From: Plasmodiophora brassicae
Taxonomy: Eukaryota; Endomyxa: Phytomyxea; Phytomyxea; Plasmodiophorida
Length of the DNA: 64,000 nt
Direction: 5' to 3'
NCBI GenBank assembly: GCA_036867785.1
Contig: CP145411.1
Span: forward strand, 372,001 to 436,000
The notes beneath the pieces were generated by a model. That model saw only the letters and a program-made list of their open reading frames with translations. It had not been told where the DNA came from and searched no databases. Positions 41,701 to 52,649 of the stretch are shown here, piece by piece. The number at the start of each line of letters is the position of its first letter. Position 1 is the first letter of the stretch. The position numbers were made by a program, and so were the translations under genes.

Positions 41701-44700
41701 TCCTTCCAGGTACGCTTGCCCAGCGAAAGACGGTAGCCAGAATGCGGCCTGTCTGCCAGGCACGTACGCCATTGGCAACGCGACGACCTGCTCGCAATGT
41801 CGGTGCATCAGGGTTCCCTCCCGAGTAGAGAGAGAGAGCAAATTGTTCACATCCTGGTATACAGGCCCTGCGGGTTCCTACTGCCCGTACACGAACCAGG
41901 CAGCGATCCTGCCGTGCCCGCCAGGGTCGACATCGTTAGCAGGGGCCGCTTACTGTGATCGTTGTCCTCCGGGTTTCCAGTACGTTTGTTTATCGGCACG
42001 TTGGCCGCGACCAGCTTGGGTCTCTGATCTGCGAGCAGGTGTCCCTCGGCATCTCGATCGGGGTCTTCGCCTGCGGTATGCCCAACGGGAAGCTTTGCAT
42101 TTGGAGGTTCTACAAGTTGCCAGGTAGGTGTTTATAAATCTTCGCTGGCATGTCGAGCCTGTTCTCAAGGCGTGTTCAGCAATGCCCTGCCGGATACGCG
42201 TGTCCCAGCATGCAGGAATTCACGGCGACGGCGTGCCCACCAGGAACGTATTCGTTGGCTGGGCAATCAACATGTACACAGTGTCCGCCGGGTCAGATCC
42301 TCGATGGCAGACAGCCGATGCCGTCGCTCATGTGCTTTGAGTAGGGTATGAGTGCCCGCTGAACACGCAGGCTGGGACGCAATGTGTCGCCGGAAGATAC
42401 TCCAGCGGAGGGCTAACGGCCTGCTTGACGGTGATGACGGTTGTTTAACCGACCACCCAGATCACTATTGACGGCACGCCCTTGATCAGTGCCCTGCCGG
42501 ATCGTACTGTCCTGCCAGCGCGACTGCTCCAACCCTATGCTCTGCCGGTAGGGGGGACGTTGTCAAGCTGCATGGGGAAGAGGATGTGATGGGCCACACA
42601 GGAAAGTACACGTCCAGCAATGGGCAAGGTTCTTGTTCGAACTGCAACGCTGGCTTCATCTGCCCTGCTGGTTCGACAACAGCCAATCCCGCTGGTGGGG
42701 CACTCTCGGGCTTCAACGTGGATGGCCCAAACGAACCAACGTGACCGCCCCGTCCAGGATCAGAATGCCCAGTTGGATACTGGTGCGCGTCCGGCGTCAC
42801 GACGGCCACCATGACGCCTTGTACTGCCGGGACGTATGGAACCGTGACCCAGGCAACGTCGGCAGCGTCCGGATGTACCAGCTGCCCTCAAGGCTATTAT
42901 GTCAGTGGACCTCGCTCTGGGCCACATCCGACGCTGATCTGCTCGTAGTGCCCGAATTCTGGTATGAGCGGGACCTCGTCGCTGCTGGCATGCCCGCCAG
43001 GATATTACGTAAGGTACATGGCGACTGCCCCAACAGGAGGCTCAGTTGGGTTTGTTATTGCACAGTGCCCAACTGGGACGACTTCGTACCTGTCGTTCCC
43101 CTGCCCTGCTGGTACGTATAACCCGAACCTTGGCCAGTGGAGCGCCAGTCTACATTGCCTGTCGTGCCCCATGGTGCGTCATTAATGTAACAAATCGAAT
43201 CGTAGACGTCGATCGGTGACGTTTGGACGAATCAGGGACGTTACTGTCCTGCAGGCTCAGCGAACGCTAACCTGTTATGCCCTCAAGGGTATTATTGTCC
43301 CCAGCAGACTGGGAGCCCAACCGATCCTTCCCCGCCCGTCAAGTGCCCTGCCGGTATCTCCCCCATGAGGAACGGTGGACCTCGGCGTTGTTATAACATT
43401 CGAATAGGAACGTATTCCGGGACGCGTTTGGGCCTCACCGCTCCTTCAGACTGCATAACCTGCGATCCAGGTCTGACGTTGACGTTCCCTACTGATTGCT
43501 CGTTGCTGACTGCATTTAGGCGGATACTGTCAACTTGGCGCCCAACAACCAACGCCCTGTTCACCTGGGAGGTTCAACCCGAATTTCGCGGCCAGCACTA
43601 GTGCTGCTTGTCAGCAGTGCACTCCAGGTGCGGTCCATGATCTGTAGGAGGACGTCCGAAACCTGACGGGTGTGGGCCAGGTTTCGCTTGCCCGTTGACT
43701 GGGCAAACGACTGTTTATCATTCATGCAGCCCCGGTAGGATGAGGAGCAGTTATGGTTGTCAATATCTCGTCGTGTTGAGCCACTTTGACAACAGGTTAT
43801 TACTGTCCTGGTGGATCTACCTCCCCGACGGGGAATCCATGCCCTGCTGGAACGTTCACAGATGCCACCAATGCGACGTCTGCCAATGACTGTCTCCCGT
43901 GCCCTCCACAATGGGCATGTTCAAGTGGTACCGGAGGTACTCAGCTGACCAAGAAGCCCTGTACGTTTGCGATGAGAGTCGGTCTCCAGACGAAGTGAGC
44001 TTATAGTGGGTTAGGCGCTGCTGGGTATTACTGCACTCAAAGCACCCCAACGCCAACAAGCTATCCATGCCCACCTGGGACGTACTCCAATTCCACCATT
44101 CTGTCGTCCGCTTCCCAATGCAATGCCTGCCCGGCCGGCCGCTGGTGTGCAGGAGGGCTAACGGTCCCGAGCGGGACTTGCTCCGCTGGGTAAGCGAATC
44201 GTTAGTCCTGAATCTGCGGAAGTTCAACGTTCCCTAGGTTTTACTGTCCAGTGAATTCGACGGCGCCAAACCTTTACCCGTGCCCATTGGGCACGTATTC
44301 CACACTGACGAACCTGACGGACAGCAGCGGGTGCACACCTGCGCCGGTTGGATACTACGTGAACGCAACGGGGTCGACCCATTATTGGCCGTGTCCTATC
44401 AAGACGTACGCGAACGTGTCTGGTACGACGAGTGCGTACCCTGTATCTGGCAAGCCGACATCCTGTTTGTCGTGCCCAGCAGGTGAAAGAATATGCTCAA
44501 TCAGCGATGTTCGTCACAATTGTGACGTTGAGGATGATAGGATACAAATGCCCTTCTCTGGCGCTAGTGACACCGATCCCATGTCCTGCGGGTTCGTACT
44601 CTCCTTCAAATTCCTCGTCGTGCATAACGTGTCCTGCTGGGTACGCTGTATATCGCGGTTGACGCATTCGTTATTCTCATGCCTCCCTGAACAGATACTA

Positions 44701-47149
44701 CTGTGAGGCGGGAACTCTCTCTGATGCTGATCTCGTTGGACGAACGTGCCCTCCCGGCCTTTTCTGTCCTTCAAAGTTCGTCGCTTGGACGCTAAACAAC
44801 GTCGCCGTATCGTTGACGCTAGGACTTCTGTCTGTAGTTCGACGGTGGTGCCCAACCTTCAAAGTCATGCCTGTGCGCCTGGTTGGTACTGTCCAGCAGC
44901 CACCCCAGTTCAGGTGCCATGCCCCGTTTCAACATACAATCCGCTACCCGGTGGCGCATCTGTCAGCTCCTGCCTGGGGTGCTTGGCTGGGTCATACTGT
45001 AACGCCACAGCCCAATCTACTGTTACGGGTGCCTGTGCCACAGGGTGGCACTCATCCTCTCGATTCTGCATGGTCGACGTCTTACACGGAACATGTCTGT
45101 AGGTACTGGTGCCCAGCTAGCAGCACAAACGCTACCGCTGCTGCTTGCCCTGCTGGGACATTCAAGTAAGTCCCGAGATCGCCTGCTCCGTCGTATCTTA
45201 ACGCCTGCGTATCCAGCAACGTGACGGGAGCCACGTCGGCAACGTTCTGTACATCATGCACACCAGGTCGGCCCAGTGTTCACGGTGATGCCGAACGTTG
45301 CTGCCAAAGCTGACCGCCGACCCACAGGATATTATTGCCCCGCGGCCGGAACCTCGGCGCCTGTCAGTTGTCCTGCTGGCAGTTACTGCCCAGCGGGAAC
45401 GATATCCCCTCAGCATTGTCCGATCGGGACCTTTAGCAATACGACTGGACTGCGAAGCGTCTCGTCTTGTACGCCATGCACGGCTGGTTGGGCTTGTGAT
45501 CTGCCGGGGTTAACCTCTCCCGACGCGAAATGCTCATCTGGGTAACCCACTGGTTTTCTTGGAACGTCCCTCCTCTGACGATATGTCCCACTAGATACTA
45601 CTGCACTGGCAACTCGCTTACAGCGTCGCCCCATTTGCCTACCGATGGTGGTGCTATTGTGCCTGTTGGGTACTATGCAACCGCTGGATCGTCACGCCCG
45701 ACGGCTTGTGGCCCAGGATCATTCCGCAACACGACAGGCGCGGTATCGTCATCGGATTGCATTCCATGCCCACCGGGACAGTACTGTTCGGGAGGCGGGA
45801 GCGCGAATCCAAGTGGGCCATGCGCGGCAGGGTACTATTGCATTGGGTCGGCTGCCAACCCGCAACAGTACGCTGCACCACCTGGACGATACAGCCTCGT
45901 GGGCAGCAGTACCACGTTGCCTTGCTCACCAGGGACATACAACCCAGACTCGGCGACCGGATCGTGCTTGACATGTCCCGCCGGTCGTCTTTGCGCGAAT
46001 GCGTCAATGACGACCCATAACGAATGCCCGACCGGTTTGAGAAACGGCCTCGTACGTGTTCGTTCGATACTGACGAGCGTGGGTGTAGGCGCATATTGTC
46101 CTGCAGGCAGCGCCGTTGCCAAGCTATGCCCAGCAGGATCGTATAACCCGACAGCGAACGCGGGGTCAGTAGCGCAATGCCTTCCTTGTCCACAAGGGTC
46201 GTACTGCGCGAATCAAGGGCAATCGGCACCAAGCGGACCATGCACGCAGGGTTACTATTGCCCATCATCATCCACGTCGGCCCAGGCTGTCGTATGCCCG
46301 AAGGGGTCATACTGCCCTGCTGGATCAGGGACGCCGGCCTCGTGCCCCGTGTCAACCTTCATGAACGTGACTGGCGCAACGAACCTGTCACAGTCCGTCT
46401 TGCACGTCCAGCCTCGTTCCGTTGGTATTGACCATGATCTAGGTGTACTGCCTGTTCAGGTGGCTCGTACTGCAGTGTACCAGGTGCTGCACAGCCGACC
46501 GGACCATGCACTTCTGGGTGGGTCTTGCGCTCGACGTCTCGATCGAATTCGCCTTTGCTTAGTAGAATATGCTAATGTCAGATACTACTGCACCGGGGGC
46601 GTGAGAACGTCAACGCCATCATCGGGCATCTGTCCGACAGGAACGATGTGCCCAGCTGGGAGTTCGGCACCGATCGGTTGCGCCCCAGGCCAGTACCAGA
46701 ACGTCACAGGTCGGACAGTGTTCGAAATGTCAACCCCATCAATTTACTAATCGAATCTTCTCAGGGCAATCGACGTGCTTACAGTGCCCAGGTACAGTCG
46801 TAACCCTGTCGCGACATTGACCGCTGATCTCGTGATTGCCCCAGCACGGTGGTATTGTCCGGAGGCAACGACGAACCCGCTACCCTGTCCGGCTGGATTC
46901 TATTGCCCGGCCGGGTCGAACACAACGCTGCCGTTATGCCCACCTGGTCGCTTTGGCAACCAGACCATGCTGATGTCTGTCGTTGAATGCCAGAAGTGCC
47001 CACCGGGCATGTACTGTGCAGCACATGGCCTGACTCAAGTCAGCGGCGTGGTGCTCAGCGGGTACTATTGCCCGGGATCGTGCATCGATCAGTTTGGAAA
47101 CACGGCAGGCGTCAACCTTGGCACTCAGTATCGGACAGTGGCTCCATAA
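35770..47149 (+). CDS. Giant secreted/surface protein with IPT/TIG domains and GCC2/GCC3 cysteine-rich repeats, copy 2
   Basis: Start MGRQQRALTRAVVLALCIGI at 35770 aligns with the start of the copy-1 protein and is a signal peptide. The first exon repeats its architecture: SPLSIVSLTALNTAALDSYA, two related modules of about 110 residues with SQSLG(A/S)SYT and W-x-S-x-S-V-L, two IPT/TIG domains (PIITSITPTNGSMAGSTTIT; VTRVAPASVPVAGGTLITIL), then cysteine-rich GCC2/GCC3 units to the end. The first about 130 residues are roughly 80 percent identical to copy 1 by eye; the repeat array is more diverged. Many short introns interrupt the array and were not all phased. The last recognisable unit (YYCPGSCIDQFGNTAGV, about 47060-47115) matches YYCVQGSVNQFGGTSAYN in copy 1, where more repeats follow; here the frame stops at 47149. 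It may be truncated or have an untraced last exon. Confidence 0.85.
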
Positions 47150-47379
47150 ACGTTTCAGTAATGGATTTGCCATCGGTCCCCTCCACATTTGCCGATGGGA
47201 GAGGTTCCTCATGCGACACGCTGCTGGCACCTCCAGCGCAGCTCCACATGGTCATCTTGGAACACGACATCTGTCATCTTCGCGCCAGGCCGGGTAAGTC
47301 AGCCTGCCTGCTGGATCCATTATCACGGGCGCACGCCGATTCGCAGGCAACCACCAACTTGGCAGAATCAAAAGGTTCC

Positions 47380-47385
47380 AAAAAA
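47380..47385 (-). terminator. Pol III-type T run after 5S copy 2
   Basis: Six T residues (minus strand) directly follow the 5S gene, as expected for polymerase III termination. Confidence 0.75.
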
Positions 47386-47505
47386 GGTTACATCACCATG
47401 CGGTTCCCCGGTGGTCCCCCTCCCGAGTACTGAACAGGCCAAACACCATTTGGCTTCGCAATTCGGAATGAGATACGGCACATTCGGTGTTGTATGAACG
47501 TAACC
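47386..47505 (-). rRNA. 5S ribosomal RNA, copy 2
   Basis: The same 120-nt sequence as copy 1, with paired ends, box A and box C regions, and a T run after it. It sits in the left arm of the inverted duplication, 236 bp past the stop of the giant copy-2 gene. An open frame from the protein gene's side runs into it and ends inside it; that is chance. Confidence 0.95.
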
Positions 47506-47542
47506 GTTAGTGCTGGTAGTGCATCTCCACCTTGATGTAATT
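47506..47542 (-). promoter_or_regulatory. Conserved 5'-flanking block of 5S copy 2
   Basis: A 37-bp block directly upstream of the 5S start, shared with copy 4 (the inverted partner) and, with more changes, with copy 1, but not with copy 3. Confidence 0.5.
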
Positions 47543-47801
47543 CCCTGGGGCGCACGGCCGGCGTGCACTGGAGCACCGTCGTGTTGAAATCGACAAAAAG
47601 ATCGACGCCGAAGACACCGATATCTATATCACGCGGGATGATTTGTATTTCATGGGCCAGCGCGCTGAGGTCCTGGACGCAGAGAATGGCCTAACAACCT
47701 GGAAGCAGAGCCGCCGAGGCCGTCGTCATCGGTGTCTGCCGGAGGCCCACTGGCGCGGTCCCCTTCATAATCTGGCAACCACCAGCAGCGTAGCTACCTA
47801 G
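47541..47801 (+). other. Open frame in the spacer of the inverted duplication
   Basis: An 87-codon frame without an ATG near its start encodes a charged stretch including RRVEIDKKIDAEDTDIYITR and DDLYFMGQRAEVLDAENG. The composition looks like real protein rather than chance, so it may be an exon or gene fragment carried by the rearrangement. I could not assign a family. Confidence 0.3.
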
Positions 47802-47941
47802 CCATGGCGCTGGACTTGAAAGCGATGCATACGTCACGAACTGATGTGGGACGGGTGGCATCGGCGTCGCAGCCGTACACTCCAGGGCCGAAACGTCAGG
47901 TTTGACCTGACGCGCTGCCTGAAGGCTGGCCGCAGCTATGC

Positions 47942-47977
47942 ATTACATCAAGCCGGAGATGCACCACCAGCACTAAC
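47942..47977 (+). promoter_or_regulatory. Conserved 5'-flanking block of 5S copy 4
   Basis: The 36 bp upstream of copy 4 are the inverted partner of the block upstream of copy 2. They also resemble the copy-1 block. Confidence 0.5.
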
Positions 47978-48097
47978 GGTTACGTTCATACAACACCGAA
48001 TGTGCCGTATCTCATTCCGAATTGCGAAGCCAAATGGTGTTTGGCCTGTTCAGTACTCGGGAGGGGGACCACCGGGGAACCGCATGGTGATGTAACC
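47978..48097 (+). rRNA. 5S ribosomal RNA, copy 4 (plus strand)
   Basis: A 120-nt 5S gene in the plus orientation, starting GGTTACGTTCATACAAC and ending GTGATGTAACC, identical to the other three. Six T residues follow at 48098-48103. It lies in the right arm of the inverted duplication. Confidence 0.95.
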
Positions 48098-48103
48098 TTT
48101 TTT
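48098..48103 (+). terminator. Pol III-type T run after 5S copy 4
   Basis: Six T residues directly after the 5S gene. Confidence 0.75.
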
Positions 48104-49098
48104 GGAACCTTTTGATTCTGCCAAGTTGGTGGTTGCCTGCGAATCGGCGTGCGCCCGTGATAATGGATCCAGCAGGCAGGCTGACTTACCCGGCCTGGCG
48201 CGAAGATGACAGATGTCGAGTTCCAAGATGACCATGTGGAGATGCCGTCGGTGCTTCTACCGATTACTTGTCTCCTTTAGCCTGGTTAGGAAGCATACCG
48301 AAGACGCTTGGTGGTGACGGCATCTCCAACAGGACAACGCGATCTATGATGGGTGTCGCCAGGTCGAATGGTCGTACACGCTGTTCTGCCTCCTGGTCGA
48401 TATCAGATTCTGATGCATTGACCCATGTACGTCACGAAGTCCGTCGGGCCCACAGTGTTGCCAACCGCGTATCAACCTTCCCAGCAGCACTGGTGTGAGG
48501 AACGTTGACCAGCCTCAGCCTGTACGTTCTAACCATCCCCATCACTCCGTCCACCTGGACGTCTGCCACGGCCACCGCACGCGCCGCCATAATGAGGTGA
48601 TGCCGTCGGTACTGCGGTGACGGATGCGGCATGGACAACGATCGGACGGTGCCGTGCAGCCGACAGGGCGCTGCACAGATTGCTCCAGAAGGCGTTCCGC
48701 CTGGCCGCGATTCGCAATGGAAGCGCTCGCGACGGACGTACTATGCACGCAAGACCATGAAGCCAGGCGGTGCCAGCAACGACGAGTATCGCCCTCCGTC
48801 TCCGGAACCAGCCCTCAGCCCGGTTCTCAATGGCATCACGGTACAGCCGCATTGGTTTACCCCAATTGAATGCACGGGGTGATTGGAGTTACATGTTGCC
48901 CAGGTTCGCAGTGCTGAATGCCACAGTCTCGTTAAAGGAAGACTTGTCGATCAGCGTTCCCAGCGCATCCCTTGTGATGGCGAGCAAGACCTGCCGCAGT
49001 ATGGAGAACGGTGAACACTCTTGCTGATCTGATTGGAACTGGCTGTCTTATCAACTGCTTAGGACGATGAGGTCGGACGTCTTCAAGGCTAGGAGCAC

Positions 49099-49127
49099 AA
49101 GCCCAACGTCTGTAAACGTTTGGGCTT
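49099..49127. other. Hairpin
   Basis: AAGCCCAACG pairs with CGTTTGGGCTT across an 8-nt loop, with one bulged base; the plus strand continues with a short T run. It could be an RNA 3'-end signal, but no transcript ending here is evident. Confidence 0.4.
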
Positions 49128-49137
49128 TTGTCTGATG

Positions 49138-49452
49138 TTAATTGACGCCATGGTAGGAGTCCTGAGTGGTATGCTGAACTATGCGGACTGCTGGTGTCAC
49201 CGTCGTGGTCACAGCATCGCCATCTGTTGAGGACAGAAACGGGCCGCCAGGTGATGTAGTCGCCTCACTGCTCAAAATTGGCCTGACATCTGGTTGAAGG
49301 GGCAAGACGTACCTATGACCGATCAGGAGCGCAAGCTTTTGCTTTGCTATAACGTTAAGTACCCGCATAGAAGTAAGGTCGAGCTGATGAACTTCGTTCT
49401 TTGGCAAACAAACATGGTTCCGTAGGCGATGCATTAATAGACTGTCTTGCAT
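49138..49452 (-). CDS. Hypothetical open reading frame upstream of the SET gene
   Basis: A 104-codon frame beginning with ATG at 49452, only 5 bp from the divergent start of the SET gene. It has no recognisable domain, signal peptide or membrane segment. The near-zero spacing to a well-supported start argues against it being a gene in this form. Confidence 0.2.
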   Translation of the reverse strand: MQDSLLMHRLRNHVCLPKNEVHQLDLTSMRVLNVIAKQKLALLIGHRYVLPLQPDVRPILSSEATTSPGGPFLSSTDGDAVTTTVTPAVRIVQHTTQDSYHGVN

Positions 49453-49457
49453 GTGTC

Positions 49458-51098
49458 ATGGGGCGTTCCAGACGTTATATTCTGTCCCAATGGAGTCACG
49501 AGGAGATAGGGATCATCACATCTTCGCAAGGAAGCAACTAGTCAGGATTCTGAAATCTGCAGTTACATGCGTTTAGCTGACAACACCTGACATCACAGTT
49601 CAACGCGTTATAGAGCACTCGCAATTTCTCTGAAAAGGGAATATCGACAACTGGAGGACAAAATCATAGCGTTGCAAGTCGGTTCCCCAGTGTTTCCCTT
49701 TTCGGCGGATCTGACCCACCTTGCCACAGGAAAAGCTAGTTTGTCCAGTGTCCGATCCACTGGACGGTGTTCTGCAACATTACTTTGCCAGTTTCCAAGC
49801 CTTTATTCTCAGTTGCAGCGACGCGCTTGACCCTAAGCGTGTAATTATCACGTTCCACCTCATTATCGCTCCTGATTGTGTAACAGTACTAATTTACGAA
49901 ACAGTTGCATGGCCTTGTCGCCGAAACGCGCCGTGCTGTTGCCGCTGAAATGGCCGAATTGAGACGAAGGTCCCATTGTTTGTTTAATGCTTTGGCCGTG
50001 TGTGACACAAGTATCTGTTTAGAAGCATCTGTTTTAATGCTGGTGATGTCGACGCCAGAGCTGCGCTCACGCCGTTGGCCGAGCCCGTTGGCTGTGCGGG
50101 AAGCAACCTTCTTGGCATGTCAGTATGCCTGGTCACCTACAGACGGCGCGTTACCAAATGCATACATCCTCCAGGTTCATCCCCGTTCTTCACAGCATCA
50201 TGACCGAGTCCGCTCAAGTACCTGATCACCAAACCCTTTGTATACTGCTTGGCGTGTTCCTTTGCCTTTTCTTGCTGCTGACAAGTTTTCCTGCAGATGG
50301 ATGTTCGTGCCAGGATACCTGCGGTGCACACTGTGAGTGTAGGTTGGAGGGCGACCTTACGTACAAGCGTGATGGCTCGATAAGTGGAATTCGTCATGGG
50401 ACCATTGTTGAATGCAATGAGAGATGTAGTTGCGATAAATCCCGTTGTCGGAACCGTGTTGTTCGGAACCGCAGTGTAAGAAGGAACGATCCAGCTTATA
50501 CCTGTTTCTGATTACGTATCGCATCAGCATGGGGATTTTCCCTTGAAGGTCATTCCATCTCCGTTGTCCGGATCCGGTCTGATATCTCTTCGCGCGATTC
50601 CCAAAGGGCGCTTTGTTTGCCAATACCTTGGGAAGATCGTGGATGAGAACACCATTCAACGGAAGCAAGATACCGTGTATTTCACGCTGGACAAGCATTA
50701 CGTTTGGACTGATGGTACCGTTCTTAACCCTACCAATTGTTACCTTCGACTCTCATCGACGGTTCCGTAGTGCTTGATGCCGGACCCGACCTTGACCCAT
50801 ATTCAGTTGACTCGGCCACGCATGGTAACCTGTCCCGGTTCGTGAATCATTCCTGTGATCCGAATCTGTTTTCCTGTCGCGTTGAGTGTGTCTATCGCGA
50901 TGCCCGAATCCCGCAGGTCATTGTACAATGGTTCACGGTTATGCATTGCTGAACATCGTCGACGTCCAGGTATCCTTTTTTACAAAGCGCACCATTAGAG
51001 CTGGTGAAGAGTTGACAATTGACTACAATTGGGATAAGACAAACAAGGCTGTTCCCTGCAAATGCGGGTCCAAGAACTGTAAACAATGGCTGAGATAA
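49458..51098 (+). CDS. SUV39-type histone H3K9 methyltransferase (pre-SET, SET, post-SET)
   Basis: I could phase all nine exons: 49458-49540, 49599-49677, 49730-49840, 49905-49969, 50012-50217, 50297-50475, 50528-50714, 50771-50916, 50970-51098, giving 394 residues with introns of 42 to 79 nt. The first 180 residues include a short coiled-coil-like stretch (YRALAISLKREYRQLEDKI) and no chromodomain. The pre-SET zinc cluster starts NGCSCQDTCGAHCEC at about residue 182 and ends CNERCSCDKSRCRNR. The SET domain has GLISLRAIPKGRFVCQYLG, RFVNHSCDPN (SAM-binding NHSC) and ELTIDYNW. The post-SET is CKCGSKNCKQWLR at the very end. These features place it with SUV39/CLR4/G9a-like enzymes that methylate H3K9 in heterochromatin. 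Intron 1 uses a GTCAGG donor. Confidence 0.9.
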
Positions 51099-51221
51099 TC
51101 ATACCTCGAAGCCCTATTGCCATTACATAGCCAACAGGTCGTAACTACCTAGCGATTAGGGACCGACAAACGCTGACGTGTCACAGAGACAATGTTCCGC
51201 GTTTAAAATATGGCGATTGGA

Positions 51222-51719
51222 TTACGCTGCAGGGACCTCGATCTCGCCGTTGTCAATGGCAGTCTGGACATCGCGGGGCGCTTGTCCGTCAACAGTGCAT
51301 CCGACAGAGAAGCAAGTGCCCAGGATCTCCTTAACGGTGCCCTTCAGCTCCTTCGCCTGCGACCGCGGACGCATCGTACGAGCAATGTCGAGAATCGCCT
51401 CGAACGACAGGTTTCCATCGTGCTTGATGTTCTTCTCCTTCTTGCGATCACGGATTGGCTCCTTGAGAGCGCCAATGACGAGAGACGACGCAGACGGGAC
51501 GACCTCGACCTGAGCCTGACGGTTCTGGACAGTCAACTTGCAGGTGACACGGAGACCCTTGTACTGAGTGGTCGCCTTCGCAATGTCCTCACCAATTTTC
51601 TTTGGTGACAGACCGTGCGGACCAACTTTCGGGGCCAGCGTGGACGCCGGAGCGGGTTCACCACCGAACACACGCAGGTAAATGACGACGGTGGCGCCAG
51701 CATCGAACTTTGGCGGCAT
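51222..51719 (-). CDS. RPL12: 60S ribosomal protein L12 (uL11)
   Basis: An intronless 165-residue protein, the standard eukaryotic length. It begins [20 protein letters not shown] and includes the uL11 signature region [18 protein letters not shown] and the C-terminal RNA-binding domain with [20 protein letters not shown] and [12 protein letters not shown]. uL11 forms the base of the ribosomal stalk and binds the GTPase-associated centre of 28S rRNA. The start at 51719 was chosen over the ATG four codons upstream because MPPKFD is the conserved N terminus. It converges with the SET gene, 123 bp apart. Confidence 0.97.
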   Translation of the reverse strand: MPPKFDAGATVVIYLRVFGGEPAPASTLAPKVGPHGLSPKKIGEDIAKATTQYKGLRVTCKLTVQNRQAQVEVVPSASSLVIGALKEPIRDRKKEKNIKHDGNLSFEAILDIARTMRPRSQAKELKGTVKEILGTCFSVGCTVDGQAPRDVQTAIDNGEIEVPAA

Positions 51720-52649
51720 GGCTGAAAACACGCGAACATCTCAGTGAAACGTTATCGACAAAGGCAGCAACATCGACACACAACCTGCTTCACGAACGAC
51801 GGTAAACCTCTTCTGCTCGTACGAACCTCGTGCGGACTCCGTACGGACTAAGCAGCCTGCAATATTAGCGCGCAAGCCATATATTTGTGGGTGAACGGCG
51901 AAGCGCTGCCGGTACACCGTCGCCCCTTTTACCTGGCCAACAGACATTACACATGCGGCGTCAGAAAGCACGCTTTTCAAAGATCCTGCTTATGATGACG
52001 CCCATCGTCGTAGGAATCAAACGACGCGAAAATTCACATGGGGATAGGAACGTCACCCGATACAGGTGTTTCGACTGCCGCGCCAATCGCCTCGGTAGGC
52101 CATCATCAATTCGGAAACTGAACGGGCCAGGCGATGTGCTGGCGCCTTGGAGTACTCCAGCAGTGGAGGGAATTACTGGGTCAGACGGCTGGCGTCAAAT
52201 TACTATGTCAAGATGGCTCAGATCGAGAATCAGACGGAAGTGGCTGGATCAGAAACGCCATAACGAGACAGCTCCTCTGTCTCATCCCGTCCACACTATG
52301 AGTGTCATGCCCGTAAACTGATATTCTACTTCACTAAGGGATGCCCGTTATATCGGTTGACCGCGTGTCCCCAGCGGCGCCGCAGCATCGGAAGCGACGG
52401 TTGGTGATAATGATGAACAGATCGGCGACGGCAGCAGTGCTACGTAGCCGTGCTGCGCGCGTCATCGAATTTGACGATGGCGTCCGCGTCTGTTCAAAGT
52501 CGTGCGTTCGCCAAACACGTTTCGGTTCAGGGCCCTCCGACTTCCCAATTGCTTGGAGCATGGGTAATCCAACAGGACAGTGTCCAAGTTGTAACAGCGT
52601 CCTTGTGTGCCACTACCTATCGTCGCAAACTACCGACAAGGCCAAAAAA
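51720..52649. other. Intergenic region with one possible small gene
   Basis: The best frame starts around 52341-52413 on the plus strand. It has an Arg- and Ala-rich start (MMNRSATAAVLRSRAARVIE) like a mitochondrial presequence, then a CxxxC and a CPSC pair, and runs into 5S copy 3, where it stops at 52697. A small zinc-binding mitochondrial protein is possible but the ending inside an rRNA gene makes the frame as read doubtful. The rest holds the RPL12 promoter side and nothing I recognise. Confidence 0.25.
52644..52649 (-). terminator. Pol III-type T run after 5S copy 3
   Basis: Six T residues (minus strand) directly after the 5S gene. Confidence 0.75.

Larger units (their letters stand above)
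47242..48241. repeat. Inverted duplication: two 300-bp arms around a 400-bp spacer
   Basis: Left arm 47242-47541 and right arm 47942-48241 are reverse complements of equal length with only a few substitutions and no indel seen. Each arm contains a complete 5S rRNA gene, about 140 bp of its 3' flank and its 36-bp conserved 5' block. The two 5S genes are transcribed away from the spacer. Identity stops sharply at both ends. Confidence 0.9.
48242..49457. other. Intergenic region without a recognised gene
   Basis: Short open frames occur on both strands, the best being 48643-48882 on the plus strand (Pro- and Arg-rich, no motif) and 49138-49452 on the minus strand (described separately). No RNA gene was seen. 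A small hairpin lies at 49099-49127. Confidence 0.4.

Noticed and set aside
41825-41845. A GA dinucleotide tract.
   Set aside because: Only about eight units and within a likely short intron of giant gene 2; nothing unusual.
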